DNA of 64,000 nucleotides from DATCJA01 sp963814955 (GTDB taxonomy: Bacteria > Acidobacteriota > Vicinamibacteria > Vicinamibacterales > UBA2999): positions 806,001 to 870,000 of the forward strand of contig CAWFEX010000008.1 of assembly GCA_963814955.1 (NCBI GenBank), given 5' to 3'. Every line of letters begins with the position of its first letter. The stretch's first letter is position 1. Shown one piece after another: positions 9,378-19,382 of the stretch. The translations under genes were made by a program, and so were the position numbers. The notes under the pieces are model-generated. The model had not been told where the DNA came from. It saw nothing but the letters and a program-made list of their open reading frames with translations, and did not search any database.

Positions 9378-9947
9378 TTACTTGGCGGTGATGATCGGGT
9401 GGCCGCGACGGTTCTGCTGCCAGCAACCCTCGTTTGTATCGAAACAGACAGGCGTTTCTTCGCCTTTGGTGACCACCAGCACGCGATCCGGCGTGACGCC
9501 GAGGCTGGCCATGTAATCTTTGACCGCGTTCGCGCGGCGCTCGCCCAACGCCAGGTTGTACTCACCGGTGCCACGGTCGTCGCAATGACCCTCGATCGTG
9601 ACCCGCGTCGATTTCCACCGCATCAGCCACTCGGCATTCCGCTGCAGAACGACCCGCGCGTCTTCACGAAGCGTCGAATCGTCCAGATTGAACAGGACGT
9701 CGGCCAGCGGCCGTTCGGCGTTGAGCTGGTCCAGCGTCTTTTGCGCGAAGAGCTCCTCTTCACTCAGCGCCGTGGAGGCCGTTGCCGGTGCGGGCGCAGC
9801 CGTCCGCGAAGGGGGAGGGGGAGGCGCATCGACGACGGGCGACGGAGGGGCATTGCTGGCCGTTGCCGGCGGTACCTTCTTGCCGCATCCCATCGACACG
9901 ATCGCCGTACACAGAATCGTCAGCCCTACGAAATACAGGCGTCTCAT
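9378..9947 (-). CDS. pal: Pal-like OmpA-domain lipoprotein
   Basis: This is a 189-residue lipoprotein. It begins MRRLYFVGLTILCTAIVSMGC, whose lipobox places the lipidated cysteine at residue 21. A Pro-rich linker follows, then an OmpA/Pal domain with VLFNLDDSTL, EGHCDDRGTGEYNLALGERR and a C-terminal NRRGHP. The length and architecture match peptidoglycan-associated lipoproteins that bind TolB and diaminopimelate-containing peptidoglycan. The ATG at 9947 has GAGGAACG upstream. No tol genes are nearby, so this may be a paralogue rather than the Tol-Pal member. Two extra cysteines near the C-terminus are unusual and could form a disulphide. Confidence 0.8.
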   Translation of the reverse strand: MRRLYFVGLTILCTAIVSMGCGKKVPPATASNAPPSPVVDAPPPPPSRTAAPAPATASTALSEEELFAQKTLDQLNAERPLADVLFNLDDSTLREDARVVLQRNAEWLMRWKSTRVTIEGHCDDRGTGEYNLALGERRANAVKDYMASLGVTPDRVLVVTKGEETPVCFDTNEGCWQQNRRGHPIITAK

Positions 9948-10083
9948 ACTTTCGTTCCTCCTTGTCCCACCGATGTCATCAATAACGGTGATTTCGGCTG
10001 ATGGAGGCGAAGTCTTGAGACACGTACTCGACGGTAGGCGGCGGTTTTTGGACGGCGCCGAATCAAGGATGCAGTGCTGTGAA

Positions 10084-11623
10084 CTAACGGGTCGAATCCT
10101 CTGGCTCCAGAGACGTTTTCGCGACGGCCGCCGCATCAGCCGTGCGGTGTTCCAGCGCCGCCTCGAACAAATGCTGAATCTTCTCGCTCTCCCGGTATTC
10201 CGCGAGAATCGCGCGGCGGCCGCTCGTCTGGGCGTCGTCAATCGCATACGCGAGCACGGTGGCCATCACGGTGCCTTCTTCCGTGTTGGTCTGTGCAAAA
10301 CGTGTCTCGAATGCGCGCAACACAGGCTCGAACGACGCGTCGTCCCACTGTTCCTGCCCTGCATCGAGACGGACGAACTCGCTCAGGACCGAGGCAAACG
10401 ATTCGCTCGGGGGCCGATGCCAAAACGACACGTCGGGACCGAACTCCTCGACATACATGGGGAGATAGACCGTTCCTCGGGCGGGCACGCGTGTCTGGAG
10501 TGCGGGATTGAACCGGCGGACCTCGTCGGCCGACAGCCCCGTCCGCCGCGTTATCTCCGCCAGCGGAATCGGTCGAAGCGCTCGCATTGCATAGATCCGG
10601 GTCTGGGGAGTTTCGGCCGTCAGCACGTTGACGGTGAACGTGTTTCCAAAAACCATCTCCGAATACAGATACGAGCGCGGCCCATATGTCCGGTAAATAT
10701 CGCGGTAGCGGTAAAGCGAGATCTTCCGAACGTCTCTGGCGAACTGCGATCCAAGGAAATACTGATCGCGAACACTCGTGCCGCCGAGGCGTTCGCCGCT
10801 GATCAGTGTCCGCCCTACGTTGGTTCCGCCGCTGTGGTGTTCGGACAGCGCAGGGATGAACGATCCGTACTTCGTGGCGAGGATCGTCAGGTACGCTGCA
10901 CAATATGGCGCTTGCGTCGTCTGGCTGTAGCCCTCGATTTCATGCGGCGAAAGACGGTTCAATCGCCTCCAGTTCGTCAGGAGCCACTGACAGAATCCAA
11001 CGGCCCGCGCGGCTGAACGCCGTGTGGGATGGAAGCCTGATTCGATGGCGGCCTGCGCCAGGCCAATCTCCCCCGGGACGCCGAATCGCTCATAAATCGC
11101 CGCCCACTCCTTCAGGAAGCTGCCGTATCGGCGCGCCTGCGGGAGGACGAACTGACCGCGCGTCGGGTTGTGGACGACCGGACCCACCAGCGGTTCGAGC
11201 AGCGCGGCAACCTGCTCGCGGCGGTCGTCCAGTCTTCTCGCGAGCTGTCGGCCTGCCAGGAGTCCCTTGGCGCGATCGTCGTACCAGACCGCCTCGCGCG
11301 CCCAATCCCCTTTCGTGGGAAACACTGCCAGGAGCCGTCCATCGACGGCGCTGCCAAAAGCGATGAAGTTGTCGGGAATCGTGAAGATGTGTTGCCAGAA
11401 CGCGTACCCGGGCCGGAACGACACCATCGCGGCAAGGTCGTCACTCCAGCGGCTTTTCGATACACGTGTACGCCCCCTCCGCGTCCCCCGGCGTGCCGAG
11501 GCTCGACCCGGAGCTCGAGGACAGACCGACTCCCGGCGCCTGCGCGCCGACGGAGGGCACAGTGAGGTCGAGACTTGCAATCGCCGCAACGGCAGCCACT
11601 GCCAGCCCGATCGTTTTTCTCAT
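10084..11623 (-). CDS. Lytic transglycosylase with LysM-like segment (frameshifted near N-terminus)
   Basis: This protein resembles the MltD family. The SLT domain contains GEIGLAQAAIESGFHPTRRS, whose AAIES glutamate is the expected catalytic acid, then GFCQWL. A LysM-like module follows (PLAEITRRTGLSADEVRRFN and the closing YLPMYV). The signal peptide MRKTIGLAVAAVAAIASL starts at 11623 but runs into a stop at 11441. The body continues in the next frame from KSRWSDDLAAM. One extra base at about 11441-11450 explains this. The enzyme would cleave peptidoglycan in the periplasm, making anhydro-muropeptides. Confidence 0.72.
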
Positions 11624-11828
11624 TTGCGAATGGCGGAATGATAGCCGAAGCAGCGGCGTTGCCATTCGCCTGCCATCGATAAACTGCACAACGAATGACG
11701 TAGTTGGCGCTCACTACGTCGGTTTTATCGAAATCTGTAAGCAGAATTACGAATAACGGGAGCGTGGTGTACTATCCGCTCGTGCCGGACGGCCGGTTCC
11801 GAAATCCGGCGATACGGGAGGCTCGATC

Positions 11829-12485
11829 ATGCGCCTGATTCCACTCACTGCGGCAGCGTTGATCCTGTTCACGTGCGAACCCGCCACGGCCCAGAACTGG
11901 CGCGAGTTTACCAGTCAAAAGGACTTCTTCATCGTCAACTTCCCCGGTGAACCCACGGTGAAAGACGTCACTTATCCGACCGAATTTGGCATCAACTTGC
12001 CGGGGCGCGTGTATAGCGTCGAGGATGGGTCGAACCGCTACTCGATCACCGTCGTGGATTACGCGCCCGGGGAACGGATCCATGCGGACCGCGCCAGGAA
12101 TTGCCAGGGATATCCCGATACGTGCACGAACCGCTGGATGAATGACCTGCGAGGCGCGCTCGACTACGCCGTGTCGAAGTACATTCAACAGAAAGGCACG
12201 GTGACGTACTACGCGTTCGCCGACTCGGACCGGGTTGAAGGACGCCGGGTACAACTGACCAACGCCAACGAGTCGCGTACCTTCGTCGCCATCTACATGC
12301 ACCGGAATCGCCTCTATATTCTGGATGGCACCGTTTCTCCGAGTGCGCCGCCGCCGGCGCTGTTTCAGCAGAATTTTGGATTCTTCGACGAGGAGGGCGT
12401 CAGGGTTCGCTATCGGACGCTGTACTCGAACCTGTACCCGGCCCCTCCGCGGGAGGAGACCCGGGGCCGGCTGCAGGGTTGCTAG
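11829..12485 (+). CDS. Exported protein of unknown function (paralogue of 26971-27675)
   Basis: This is a 218-residue secreted protein with signal peptide MRLIPLTAAALILFTCEPATA. The mature part starts with WREFTSQKDFFIVNFPGEP and includes RYSITVVDY and LYILDGTVSPSAPPPALFQ. A second gene in the window (26971-27675) shows the same order of motifs (VNFPGQP-like, SITVVDY, LYILEASAP, GLFQQSLGYLDE), so the two are paralogues. The pattern of a secreted domain beginning with a surface-strand NFPG motif is common in Acidobacteriota hypotheticals. GGAGG precedes the start by eight bases. Its 3' end overlaps the convergent Sel1 gene by 86 bp. Confidence 0.7.
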   Translation: MRLIPLTAAALILFTCEPATAQNWREFTSQKDFFIVNFPGEPTVKDVTYPTEFGINLPGRVYSVEDGSNRYSITVVDYAPGERIHADRARNCQGYPDTCTNRWMNDLRGALDYAVSKYIQQKGTVTYYAFADSDRVEGRRVQLTNANESRTFVAIYMHRNRLYILDGTVSPSAPPPALFQQNFGFFDEEGVRVRYRTLYSNLYPAPPREETRGRLQGC

Positions 12486-14794
12486 CGACGGTGGGCTCGC
12501 CACAATTCTGGAACTTCGACTCCACGCACACGGCAACGCGCGCCTTCGCGTCCTGAAGTTGATCCGGCCCTAACATCGCGGCTACCTTGTCGCGGCTCCC
12601 CGCGGCCCCGATGTCCGCCCGCGTCTGCGCCACTGCTAACCAGACGTACGCTTGAACGAAGTCGCGCGTTCCGCTGCGGCCGGTGGCGTACATCAGGCCG
12701 AGCTCGGCTTGAGCTGGCGGATATCCTTGTGAAGCGGCAACGCGATACAGCCGCATCGCCTCGGCGTTGTCCACGGGCATGCCGTCGCCGCGCACGTACA
12801 TCTCGGCCAGGTAAAAGGACGCGGGTGGGAATCCCGCCTTTGCCGCGCGCTCGAACCATCCTCGTGCTTCGGCAGGATTTCTCGACACGCCGGCGCCGCG
12901 GAGGTACATCAGCCCGACGCCAATCTGCGCCGGCGCATAGTTCTTTTCGGCCGCGAGTCGGAGCCATCGCAACGCCTCGGCCTGGTTCCGGGTCACGCCG
13001 CGGCCGTCCAGAAGCGCTCTGCCGATTTCGAACTGCCCCCTCACATCGCCCTGATCGGCGGCACGCCGATACCATCGTGCCGCCTCCCTCTCGTCGCGGC
13101 GCACGCCCCGGCCCATCGCATGGAGAGTGCCGAGCACGTACGCTGCGTCTGGATTTTCGCCGTCAGCGGCAAGTTGAAACCATCGAATCGCTTCCGTCTC
13201 GTCTTTCGCGACACCCTGGCCCTCGAGGTACATCACCCCGAGCGCGTACTGTGCCCCCGTGTGCTTCTGCTCGGCGGCAAGGCGATACCAGCGGCTCGCC
13301 TCCGCGTCATCTTTCGGAACGCCACGACCCGCGCCGTACATGAACCCAAGCGCGAACTGCGCGACTGCCTCCTTCTGATCCGCGGCGAGCCGATACCACC
13401 GCAGCGCCTCGCGATCGTCCTTGACGACACCGCGACCCTCCGCATACATCCTTCCCAGACCGTATTGCGCGCCGGCATGCTGTTGCCCGGCAGCGCGGCG
13501 TACCATTCGAGGGCTTCCGAGTCGCTTTGCTCAACGCCACGGCCAGTGGCAAATCGGTTGCCCAGATCGTATTCAGCGCTCGCGAATTGTTGATCCGCCG
13601 CGAGCCGAATCCAACGAACCGCTTCGGCGTCGTCGGCAGGAACACCGCGGCCGCTCGCGTACATGGCTCCCAGCGCGAATTGCGCAGCGGCATGTTTCTG
13701 GTTCGCGGCGGTCCGGTACCAGCGCACGGCCTCGACATCGTTCTGGGCGACACCCTCGCCTTCTGCAAGAAGAACCCCGAGTACTGTACTGAGCGTCTGC
13801 GTATCCGTTCTCCGCTGCCAGAGCAAACCATCGACTGGCCTCTGCCGGAGCCTTCGTCACGCCTCGACCGGCCTCGTACCAACCGCGCGAGCTCGAATTG
13901 CGCGGGCGCGAAGCGCTGCTCAGCGGCGCGGCGATACCACGCCGCGGCCCTGGCGTCATCGTGTGGCAAGAGCACGCCTCGTCGATAGAAGGAGGCGAGA
14001 GCGTACTGGTCCTCGGCGGCCGACACCTCTCGCGGCAGGACCGAGAGCAGGAGAATCACCGCGCTCGCACCGCCCACCGCCACCCAGACCGCGCGTTTTG
14101 CGCGTCCTTGAAGAGCCGCAGCGGTCAATGGCTGGCTCAACACGAGACCACTGGCAAATCCAGCTATGAGGCCCCCGACGTGAGCGGCCACGTCGATGCC
14201 TTCCGCTGTCATGCCACCCACGAGGTTGTAGAAGACGAGCAGGGCGGCGTTGACCCACATCTTCCGCAGCATCGGCATCGACACTGAATCGGCGCGCCGT
14301 CGCACGAGGAATCCTATGAGCGCGCCGTAAACGCCGAAGACCGCTCCGGAAGCGCCAACACCAACTGCCAGCGGGTGCCACCAAAGACTCACCGCGCTGC
14401 CGAATATTCCCGCAAACAGGTAGAGAACCAGGTAGCTCGTGCTGCCCACCATCCGCTCGACGAGGTCTCCCACCATCCACAGCGCGTACATGTTCAGGGC
14501 GATGTGCAGAACGCCACTGTGAACGAACGCGCAGCTCAGCATGCGCCACCACTCGCCACCGAAAGTCATCGGGCCGAAATTGGCGCCCCAGGCAAGCAGG
14601 CTGTCGGCGGTGGGTCTCAGTGGATGCACACCGCTTGCGATCATGACGACGAACACAGCGACGTTGAGGCCGATGAGCAGACGTGTGACCGGAGCGCCGT
14701 CGGGCAGCTCGCGAAGGATGTATTCGAGGTCGTTTACCTCGTGGTCATGGCGTTCCCCTGTGACCGGGTTCGCCGTCTGGTCCTCAGAAGTCAC
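12400..14794 (-). CDS. Rhomboid intramembrane protease fused to Sel1/TPR-like repeats (three frameshifts)
   Basis: The N-terminal 280 residues form a six-helix rhomboid domain with HSGVLHIALNM, catalytic serine in GASGAVFG (Ser149) and catalytic histidine in AAHVGGLIAG (His205). About a dozen Sel1-like repeats follow (pattern A-x2-LG-x-MY-x-GRGV-x2-D-x2-EA-x2-WYR-x-AA-x-Q). A Ser/Pro-rich tail ends the protein. The frame changes at about 13881, 13785 and 13500. Each site is repaired by one base at or beside a short homopolymer, and repeat periodicity resumes perfectly. Sel1 arrays usually bind partners, so they may present substrates to the protease. GTG 14794 overlaps the upstream stop by 11 bases. 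Confidence 0.75.
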
Positions 14795-15797
14795 GTAGAA
14801 ACTTGCGGGCCACGCCGAGATCGCACTTCTCGTTGGAGTGGGGCATGCCTGGCCTGTACTCCCACTTGCCCGACCATTCGACAGGTCGAGTGAGGTAGAC
14901 AGGGTCTTCGATGATGCCGGAGTAGTTCAGAGTCTTTCGATCGTCACCAAGGCGGAAACGTTCGACGAGCTTCTTCCGACTGCTGCTCGGAAACGTGGTG
15001 GTCAGGCCCATGGGATGATCCCTGAAATTCGTCGTCTCGACGACCAGCGTATCGCCCTCCCATCGTCCTACCGAGTGGCCGTGCAGCGATGTTTCGGTCG
15101 CCGGAGGATGCCGACGGCCGTCAAGGAAAATGACGCGTTCTGCTTCCATCCAGTCAACCTTCATCACGACGCGATCACGGGCAACGGTCACTGTGTTCGC
15201 GACCGGATAGAACATCAGTGTGGGCGCTCCAACCGGGATGCAATCCTTTTGCGTGGTTGCACGGGGATCCACGTTCGAAAGAGCGGCCTTTCCCTTGTCG
15301 GTGAGCGGCCAGGTTTTCACGCCACCGATGAACCCGTAAAACTCCGTTTGCGGCGGAAACCAGGTGCCTGCGATGCTGCTGGCGACTTCGTTCTTCGCGG
15401 CGTAGACGCTGCGCGAGGTGATGTTGAGCGGATAGTAAGTTCCATCTTGCTTGTAGAGCTCTCGTCCCAACATCAGCGTGTCGGGGTTGCGCCGCCCGGG
15501 ATTTCCGACGACCGTCACGACCTCCCCGACAGCGATAGAGTCTCTGTTGAAACCAAGTCCGTTCAACACAGACGCCGCGCCCAACTCGACTTCCAGCGCG
15601 ACGGTCGATCCGTCGGCCTTCTTCACCTGCAGGGTGATGTATATGTGCGGGTTTCTGTAGCTGTATTCCGTTATGGTGCCGGTCGTCTTGACTTGCTGCT
15701 GAGTGTCGAACGCAGCGGCGCTGTGGTGCGCCAGAGCGGAAGGCGCGGCGGTCGGCGACAGCGTGCAGACCAGGACGAACGTGCCGATCTTGTTCAT
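14784..15797 (-). CDS. DUF6152 domain fused to exported partner domain
   Basis: This is a 337-residue exported protein. After the signal peptide (about 1-23) comes a DUF6152 domain starting AHHSAAAFDTQQQ with the NPHIYITLQVK and GNPGRRNP segments. A second domain (about 125-337) includes a GTWFPP segment, HGHSVGRWEGDTLVVETTNF, and ERFRLGDDRKTLNYSGIIEDP. At two other loci in this window the same two domains occur as separate adjacent genes, so this is a natural fusion. DUF6152 proteins carry a conserved His-His pair after the signal peptide, but the biochemical role is unknown. Start 15797 has GGAGG upstream. It overlaps the rhomboid gene and probably shares its transcript. Confidence 0.78.
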   Translation of the reverse strand: MNKIGTFVLVCTLSPTAAPSALAHHSAAAFDTQQQVKTTGTITEYSYRNPHIYITLQVKKADGSTVALEVELGAASVLNGLGFNRDSIAVGEVVTVVGNPGRRNPDTLMLGRELYKQDGTYYPLNITSRSVYAAKNEVASSIAGTWFPPQTEFYGFIGGVKTWPLTDKGKAALSNVDPRATTQKDCIPVGAPTLMFYPVANTVTVARDRVVMKVDWMEAERVIFLDGRRHPPATETSLHGHSVGRWEGDTLVVETTNFRDHPMGLTTTFPSSSRKKLVERFRLGDDRKTLNYSGIIEDPVYLTRPVEWSGKWEYRPGMPHSNEKCDLGVARKFLRDF

Positions 15798-15985
15798 GGT
15801 GCCTCCACGTTCAGCGGTGTCGCATCGACGCTGAGCCGGTCGTCTGCCTCGGATTTTCCCACCGGAGGGCGGCCGAGCGCAAACCTCGGCCCGACGCCGT
15901 TCCGCCAGGTACGAACGGTGTAAGATTGGCCCCGCCGCAGGGCCGGTCAGCAATCGTGCGACGGCCGCTCGCGAATGACGAAGCG

Positions 15986-17092
15986 ATGGCGATGAACGTG
16001 CTGGGACGCGCGCTGTTGACGCTGTCCGGGCTGCGCGACTACGGCTCCCATAAAATCGAGCCGCGACAACGGGATCGTGATGCCGTCGCAGAACTGCAAC
16101 GGCAACTCCGCCGACTCCAGGAGTCCGGTGCCGGCGCCGAGAAGCAGCTCACCGCGCTGACCCGCCGCTACGAAAAGGTGGTTGAGAAACACGCGCGGCT
16201 AATCGAGCAGCAGAAGGCGCGCTTGTGGGAACTCAGGGAACGCATCGAAGCTCTCGAGAGTAACCGAGTTGACGGGCGCGTCACGGCTCTCGAGCGCGCG
16301 CGGCAGGACGATCAGGCCGAACGGGTGCGCGCTGCCATCTCCGATCTGGAGATCTTGTTTCCGCTGCCTTCGCTCGCGGCTCACGTCGCCGCGGTGATCG
16401 AACGATCGCCCCTCATACAGGAGCCGTTTCCGCACGTCGTGCTCGACGACATCCTGCCCGAACGGCTCCACGCGATACTGTACGAGGCCCGACCTCCTCG
16501 AGAGTGCTGGCGGGCGGTGCAGGTGGGACGGGAAAACTGGACGATCGGCGCCGACGTCGGCCCCGTACGCACCGAGGTCGCGTGGAGGTTCATGGACGCG
16601 GTGATTGCGCCGCGCATCCTGATACCGGCGCTAACGACCCTGTTCCAGGATTACCTGGATGCGATGGACCCGCGATTCACCAAGGGGGGAATCAAGAAGC
16701 GGCGCCGGGCGACGATCTATGAGCAGTCGGGGGGTCGACTGATGCTACGGCGTCCCGGCTACGAGTTCGAGCCGCACCTGGATCCGCTTCGAGCACTTCT
16801 GACTGGGTTGCTGTATTTCGGAACGCCGGACAACGGTCATGAACATGGAACGAAGCTGTTCAGAATCAACGGCGCAATTCCGGAGACGCACGAGGGCATC
16901 TACTACCCGCTGCGAGAGGGAGCATCCTGCGAGCTCGTGAAAACAATTCCCCCGCGCCCGAATTCAATGCTCGTTTTCGCAAGTCGCGTCGGAATCCATG
17001 GGGCTGACATCCCTGTGGATGCCCAGCCGCCGACGCTGGAGCGATACACCTACCAGTTCTACATCGGCAAAGTCCCTCACCCAAAGCAGTAG
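15986..17092 (+). CDS. 2OG-Fe(II) oxygenase-like protein with N-terminal coiled coil
   Basis: The protein has about 368 residues. The first 130 form a charged coiled coil (ELQRQLRRLQESGAGAEKQL and later helices). The rest resembles double-stranded beta-helix 2OG-Fe(II) oxygenases. FEPHLDP supplies H-x-D, and VGIHGAD about 80 residues later supplies the distal His. Arg and Lys candidates for 2-oxoglutarate binding follow in ERYTYQFYIG. Phytanoyl- or prolyl-hydroxylase-like activity on an unknown substrate is an inference. The ATG at 15986 or 15992 starts the helical region; an earlier ATG at 15926 is less likely. The gene is divergent from the DUF6152 fusion. Confidence 0.65.
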   Translation: MAMNVLGRALLTLSGLRDYGSHKIEPRQRDRDAVAELQRQLRRLQESGAGAEKQLTALTRRYEKVVEKHARLIEQQKARLWELRERIEALESNRVDGRVTALERARQDDQAERVRAAISDLEILFPLPSLAAHVAAVIERSPLIQEPFPHVVLDDILPERLHAILYEARPPRECWRAVQVGRENWTIGADVGPVRTEVAWRFMDAVIAPRILIPALTTLFQDYLDAMDPRFTKGGIKKRRRATIYEQSGGRLMLRRPGYEFEPHLDPLRALLTGLLYFGTPDNGHEHGTKLFRINGAIPETHEGIYYPLREGASCELVKTIPPRPNSMLVFASRVGIHGADIPVDAQPPTLERYTYQFYIGKVPHPKQ

Positions 17093-17109
17093 ACTGCGCG
17101 TCGGCGCCG

Positions 17110-17859
17110 TCACGCTGGCTGCCAGGGCATCCGAGTGTTGTTACGTTTGGCAACTTCTGCGGCTGGCACGAGCAGTCCCCGTCCCGCAAATCCAACCATC
17201 CGATCCAGCCGCGCCAGATAATCGCGCCGCAGATGCGGCGCCACACGGAGGTGCCATACGACCTCGCCGTTCGTCCAGGCGGTCTCTCGCGCGTTCCGCA
17301 CCTTCCACATCGCGAGAATGGTGTCGAGATCTCCGAGGGCGACGTCGACGGCGTTGATGACGCCTGTCGAAAGTATGGGCCGCAGCTCAGCTTCCACACC
17401 CTCGAGCACGTCGTTGACGCGACGGAAGTCGCGGTAACGCTCGCTCCCCCTCGTCGGATACTGCTCCTCAGAGTGTGCCAGGCGATCGAGAGCGATCACG
17501 AGATCGTTGTTGATGTGGGCGTTCATGCCCGCCAGCGCGAACTGCAGCGGCATGACCTTCTCGTCGTTCCGCGCCTGAAACAGTGGACGCCACGCCCGCG
17601 GCGTCGCAGCCGGATCGGCTTCCCAACCGACAACGGCCTCGAAGTACAGTTTCGCGAACTCCACGTCGAGGCGTTGGAGGAACGCACCGTCCTCCCAGTG
17701 ACCGGTATCGGCCTGGACCGATTCGGTCACTCGCCGGTACAGCAGGTTGAACCACCTGACACCGTCCTGCTCGGGTAATACCGCCTCGATGGCGCGCATT
17801 GCGGCCACGACGTCCTCGATTGTGTTTACCCGCCCGATGAGGCTCGCCAGCAATTTCAC
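17110..17859 (-). CDS. DUF5995 family protein
   Basis: This is a 249-residue all-helical protein that matches DUF5995 in length and motifs: a Met/His segment MPLQFALAGMNAHINNDLVIAL, a preceding WRPLF, and a C-terminal WHLRVAP. The conserved His/Asn/Asp residues in the middle helix could form a metal or acid-base site, but the activity of the family is unknown. Its ATG overlaps the stop of the MmgE/PrpD gene by four bases (ATGA), so the two are coexpressed. There is no signal peptide. Confidence 0.75.
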   Translation of the reverse strand: MKLLASLIGRVNTIEDVVAAMRAIEAVLPEQDGVRWFNLLYRRVTESVQADTGHWEDGAFLQRLDVEFAKLYFEAVVGWEADPAATPRAWRPLFQARNDEKVMPLQFALAGMNAHINNDLVIALDRLAHSEEQYPTRGSERYRDFRRVNDVLEGVEAELRPILSTGVINAVDVALGDLDTILAMWKVRNARETAWTNGEVVWHLRVAPHLRRDYLARLDRMVGFAGRGLLVPAAEVAKRNNTRMPWQPA

Positions 17860-19337
17860 GCTTTCTGCAGGAGTGGTCGGAGCGTCCGGATGTCCTTTAT
17901 GGCTTCAACAGCAAGCAGCGCGTCGATCAGCTTCCCGGTCGATGCAGCGCCGAGCACAGGGGCCAGGAGGTCCCTTGCCTTGTCGACAACCTCCGTCCGC
18001 GGCATTGGATTACGCACGGTTCCACGCACCGCTTCCACACGATCTGACATCCGGGTGCCGTCGTTGAGCGTGACCTCGACGATGGCAACGCGGGCCGGCA
18101 GCAACTGCGTGAGTGTGGCGTCGGGGACGTAGCTCACCTTTCGGCGCTGGCGGAGCACCGTGGCATCCTGCATGCGGGCCTTGTCGTGGGCGGCGTGAAA
18201 CGAGGCCGTCTTGTCGATCAACATCACGGCCATCATGTGCTGAAGACAGATGTCGGGAATATCGCGGTTGTCGACGACGGCGCCGACGCTCGGCGCGAGA
18301 CGAACGACGACACTTTTCACATCGTCGGCGTTGAAAGGCCGCTTCTTCAGAAGGTTGTCCATCGCATCGAGTGGCGCCTGGATGGGAGTACCGACCGTCC
18401 ATTTCTTGATGTCGGTGTTGACCACTTCGTATCGTTCGCCCAGCTTGTCCACCAGCACGGCAGGATTGCCTTTGGGGGCATTCACCTGGAAGAAGTTGTC
18501 GTCGCCGGAAAACACATCGTCGACGCCATTCCATCCGGCGTGAACCAGCAGAGCGGCGGTGACGCCATTGCGTGCCGGCATGCCCCCGAACACGAATCCC
18601 TTTTCGATGTGGTCCGTGTCTCGAGCCCATATCGCATATCCGCCAGCCTGCTGCGAGGCGTAATCGAGCAGCCAGCGCATCTGCTGGGCGTTCAACCCCG
18701 CCACGCATGCCGCCGCGGCAGACGATCCAAAGTTCCCCGCGAACGCGTGAGTGCTGCGGCGGCTCTCGTCTCTGAAGGTCATGCCGCCGAGCGCCATCGT
18801 GAGTCGAGTGCCCACATCGTAGCCAAGCGTCACGGCGCGAACGTAGTGTTCGCCGCTCACGCCCAGCTCTTCGCCGACTGCAAGCGCAGCAGGGACGATC
18901 GACGCGCCCGGATGCGACTGCGACGGCCCGTGCGAGTCGTCGGTTTCATCCGAATGCGCAAGCACGCCGTTGACGAGCGCCGCGTCGATCGGTCCCGTTA
19001 CGACGTTCGATCCAACGACGGTGGCAACGGGCCGGCCAGCCTGGGCCCTGGCCAGCGCCAAGGCGGCCCGACCCGGCGGCAGCTCTGAGCCGGACACCAT
19101 GGCGGCGATAGTGTCGAGGATGTGATGTTTTGCCTTTTCCAGGACGTCCGGCGGAAGCGGGCGGTCTTTCGCGGCCGCCATGTAAGTGCTGAGAGTTGCC
19201 ATGACAGCGCCGACCGGCGCCTTCGCCGCACCTTGCGCGTCGAGGCTGATCGCGGGCAACGCGGCCGCTCCAAGCGCGAGCGCTCCGCGATGAAGCAGGT
19301 CTCGCCGGGACATCGAGTCGTGACGACACTGCGTCAT
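17856..19337 (-). CDS. MmgE/PrpD family protein with Tat-type signal
   Basis: This is a 493-residue member of the MmgE/PrpD fold (2-methylcitrate dehydratase, cis-aconitate decarboxylase, iminodisuccinate epimerase). Family segments include LVNGVLAHSDETDDSH, SHPGASIVPAALAVGEE, YDVGTRL and HAFAGNFGSSAAAACVAGL. Unlike cytosolic members it begins with SRRDLLHRGALALGAAALPA, a twin-arginine export signal, so it probably acts in the periplasm. The substrate cannot be assigned. ATG 19337 is used; ATG 19313, nearer the twin arginine, is possible. The following DUF5995 gene overlaps it. Confidence 0.8.
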   Translation of the reverse strand: MTQCRHDSMSRRDLLHRGALALGAAALPAISLDAQGAAKAPVGAVMATLSTYMAAAKDRPLPPDVLEKAKHHILDTIAAMVSGSELPPGRAALALARAQAGRPVATVVGSNVVTGPIDAALVNGVLAHSDETDDSHGPSQSHPGASIVPAALAVGEELGVSGEHYVRAVTLGYDVGTRLTMALGGMTFRDESRRSTHAFAGNFGSSAAAACVAGLNAQQMRWLLDYASQQAGGYAIWARDTDHIEKGFVFGGMPARNGVTAALLVHAGWNGVDDVFSGDDNFFQVNAPKGNPAVLVDKLGERYEVVNTDIKKWTVGTPIQAPLDAMDNLLKKRPFNADDVKSVVVRLAPSVGAVVDNRDIPDICLQHMMAVMLIDKTASFHAAHDKARMQDATVLRQRRKVSYVPDATLTQLLPARVAIVEVTLNDGTRMSDRVEAVRGTVRNPMPRTEVVDKARDLLAPVLGAASTGKLIDALLAVEAIKDIRTLRPLLQKA

Positions 19338-19382
19338 ATATGGACGTGAAAGTTATGCCACCTGCGAGTTCTCTCGCGGCCC

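Noticed and set aside
9598..11016. 472-codon + strand frame opposite Pal and the lytic transglycosylase
   Set aside because: It spans two real minus-strand genes and their gap. No domain or ribosome site supports it.
12400..14794. Programmed frameshifting in the rhomboid-Sel1 gene
   Set aside because: Three shifts in both directions, without slippery heptamers, fit sequence errors better.
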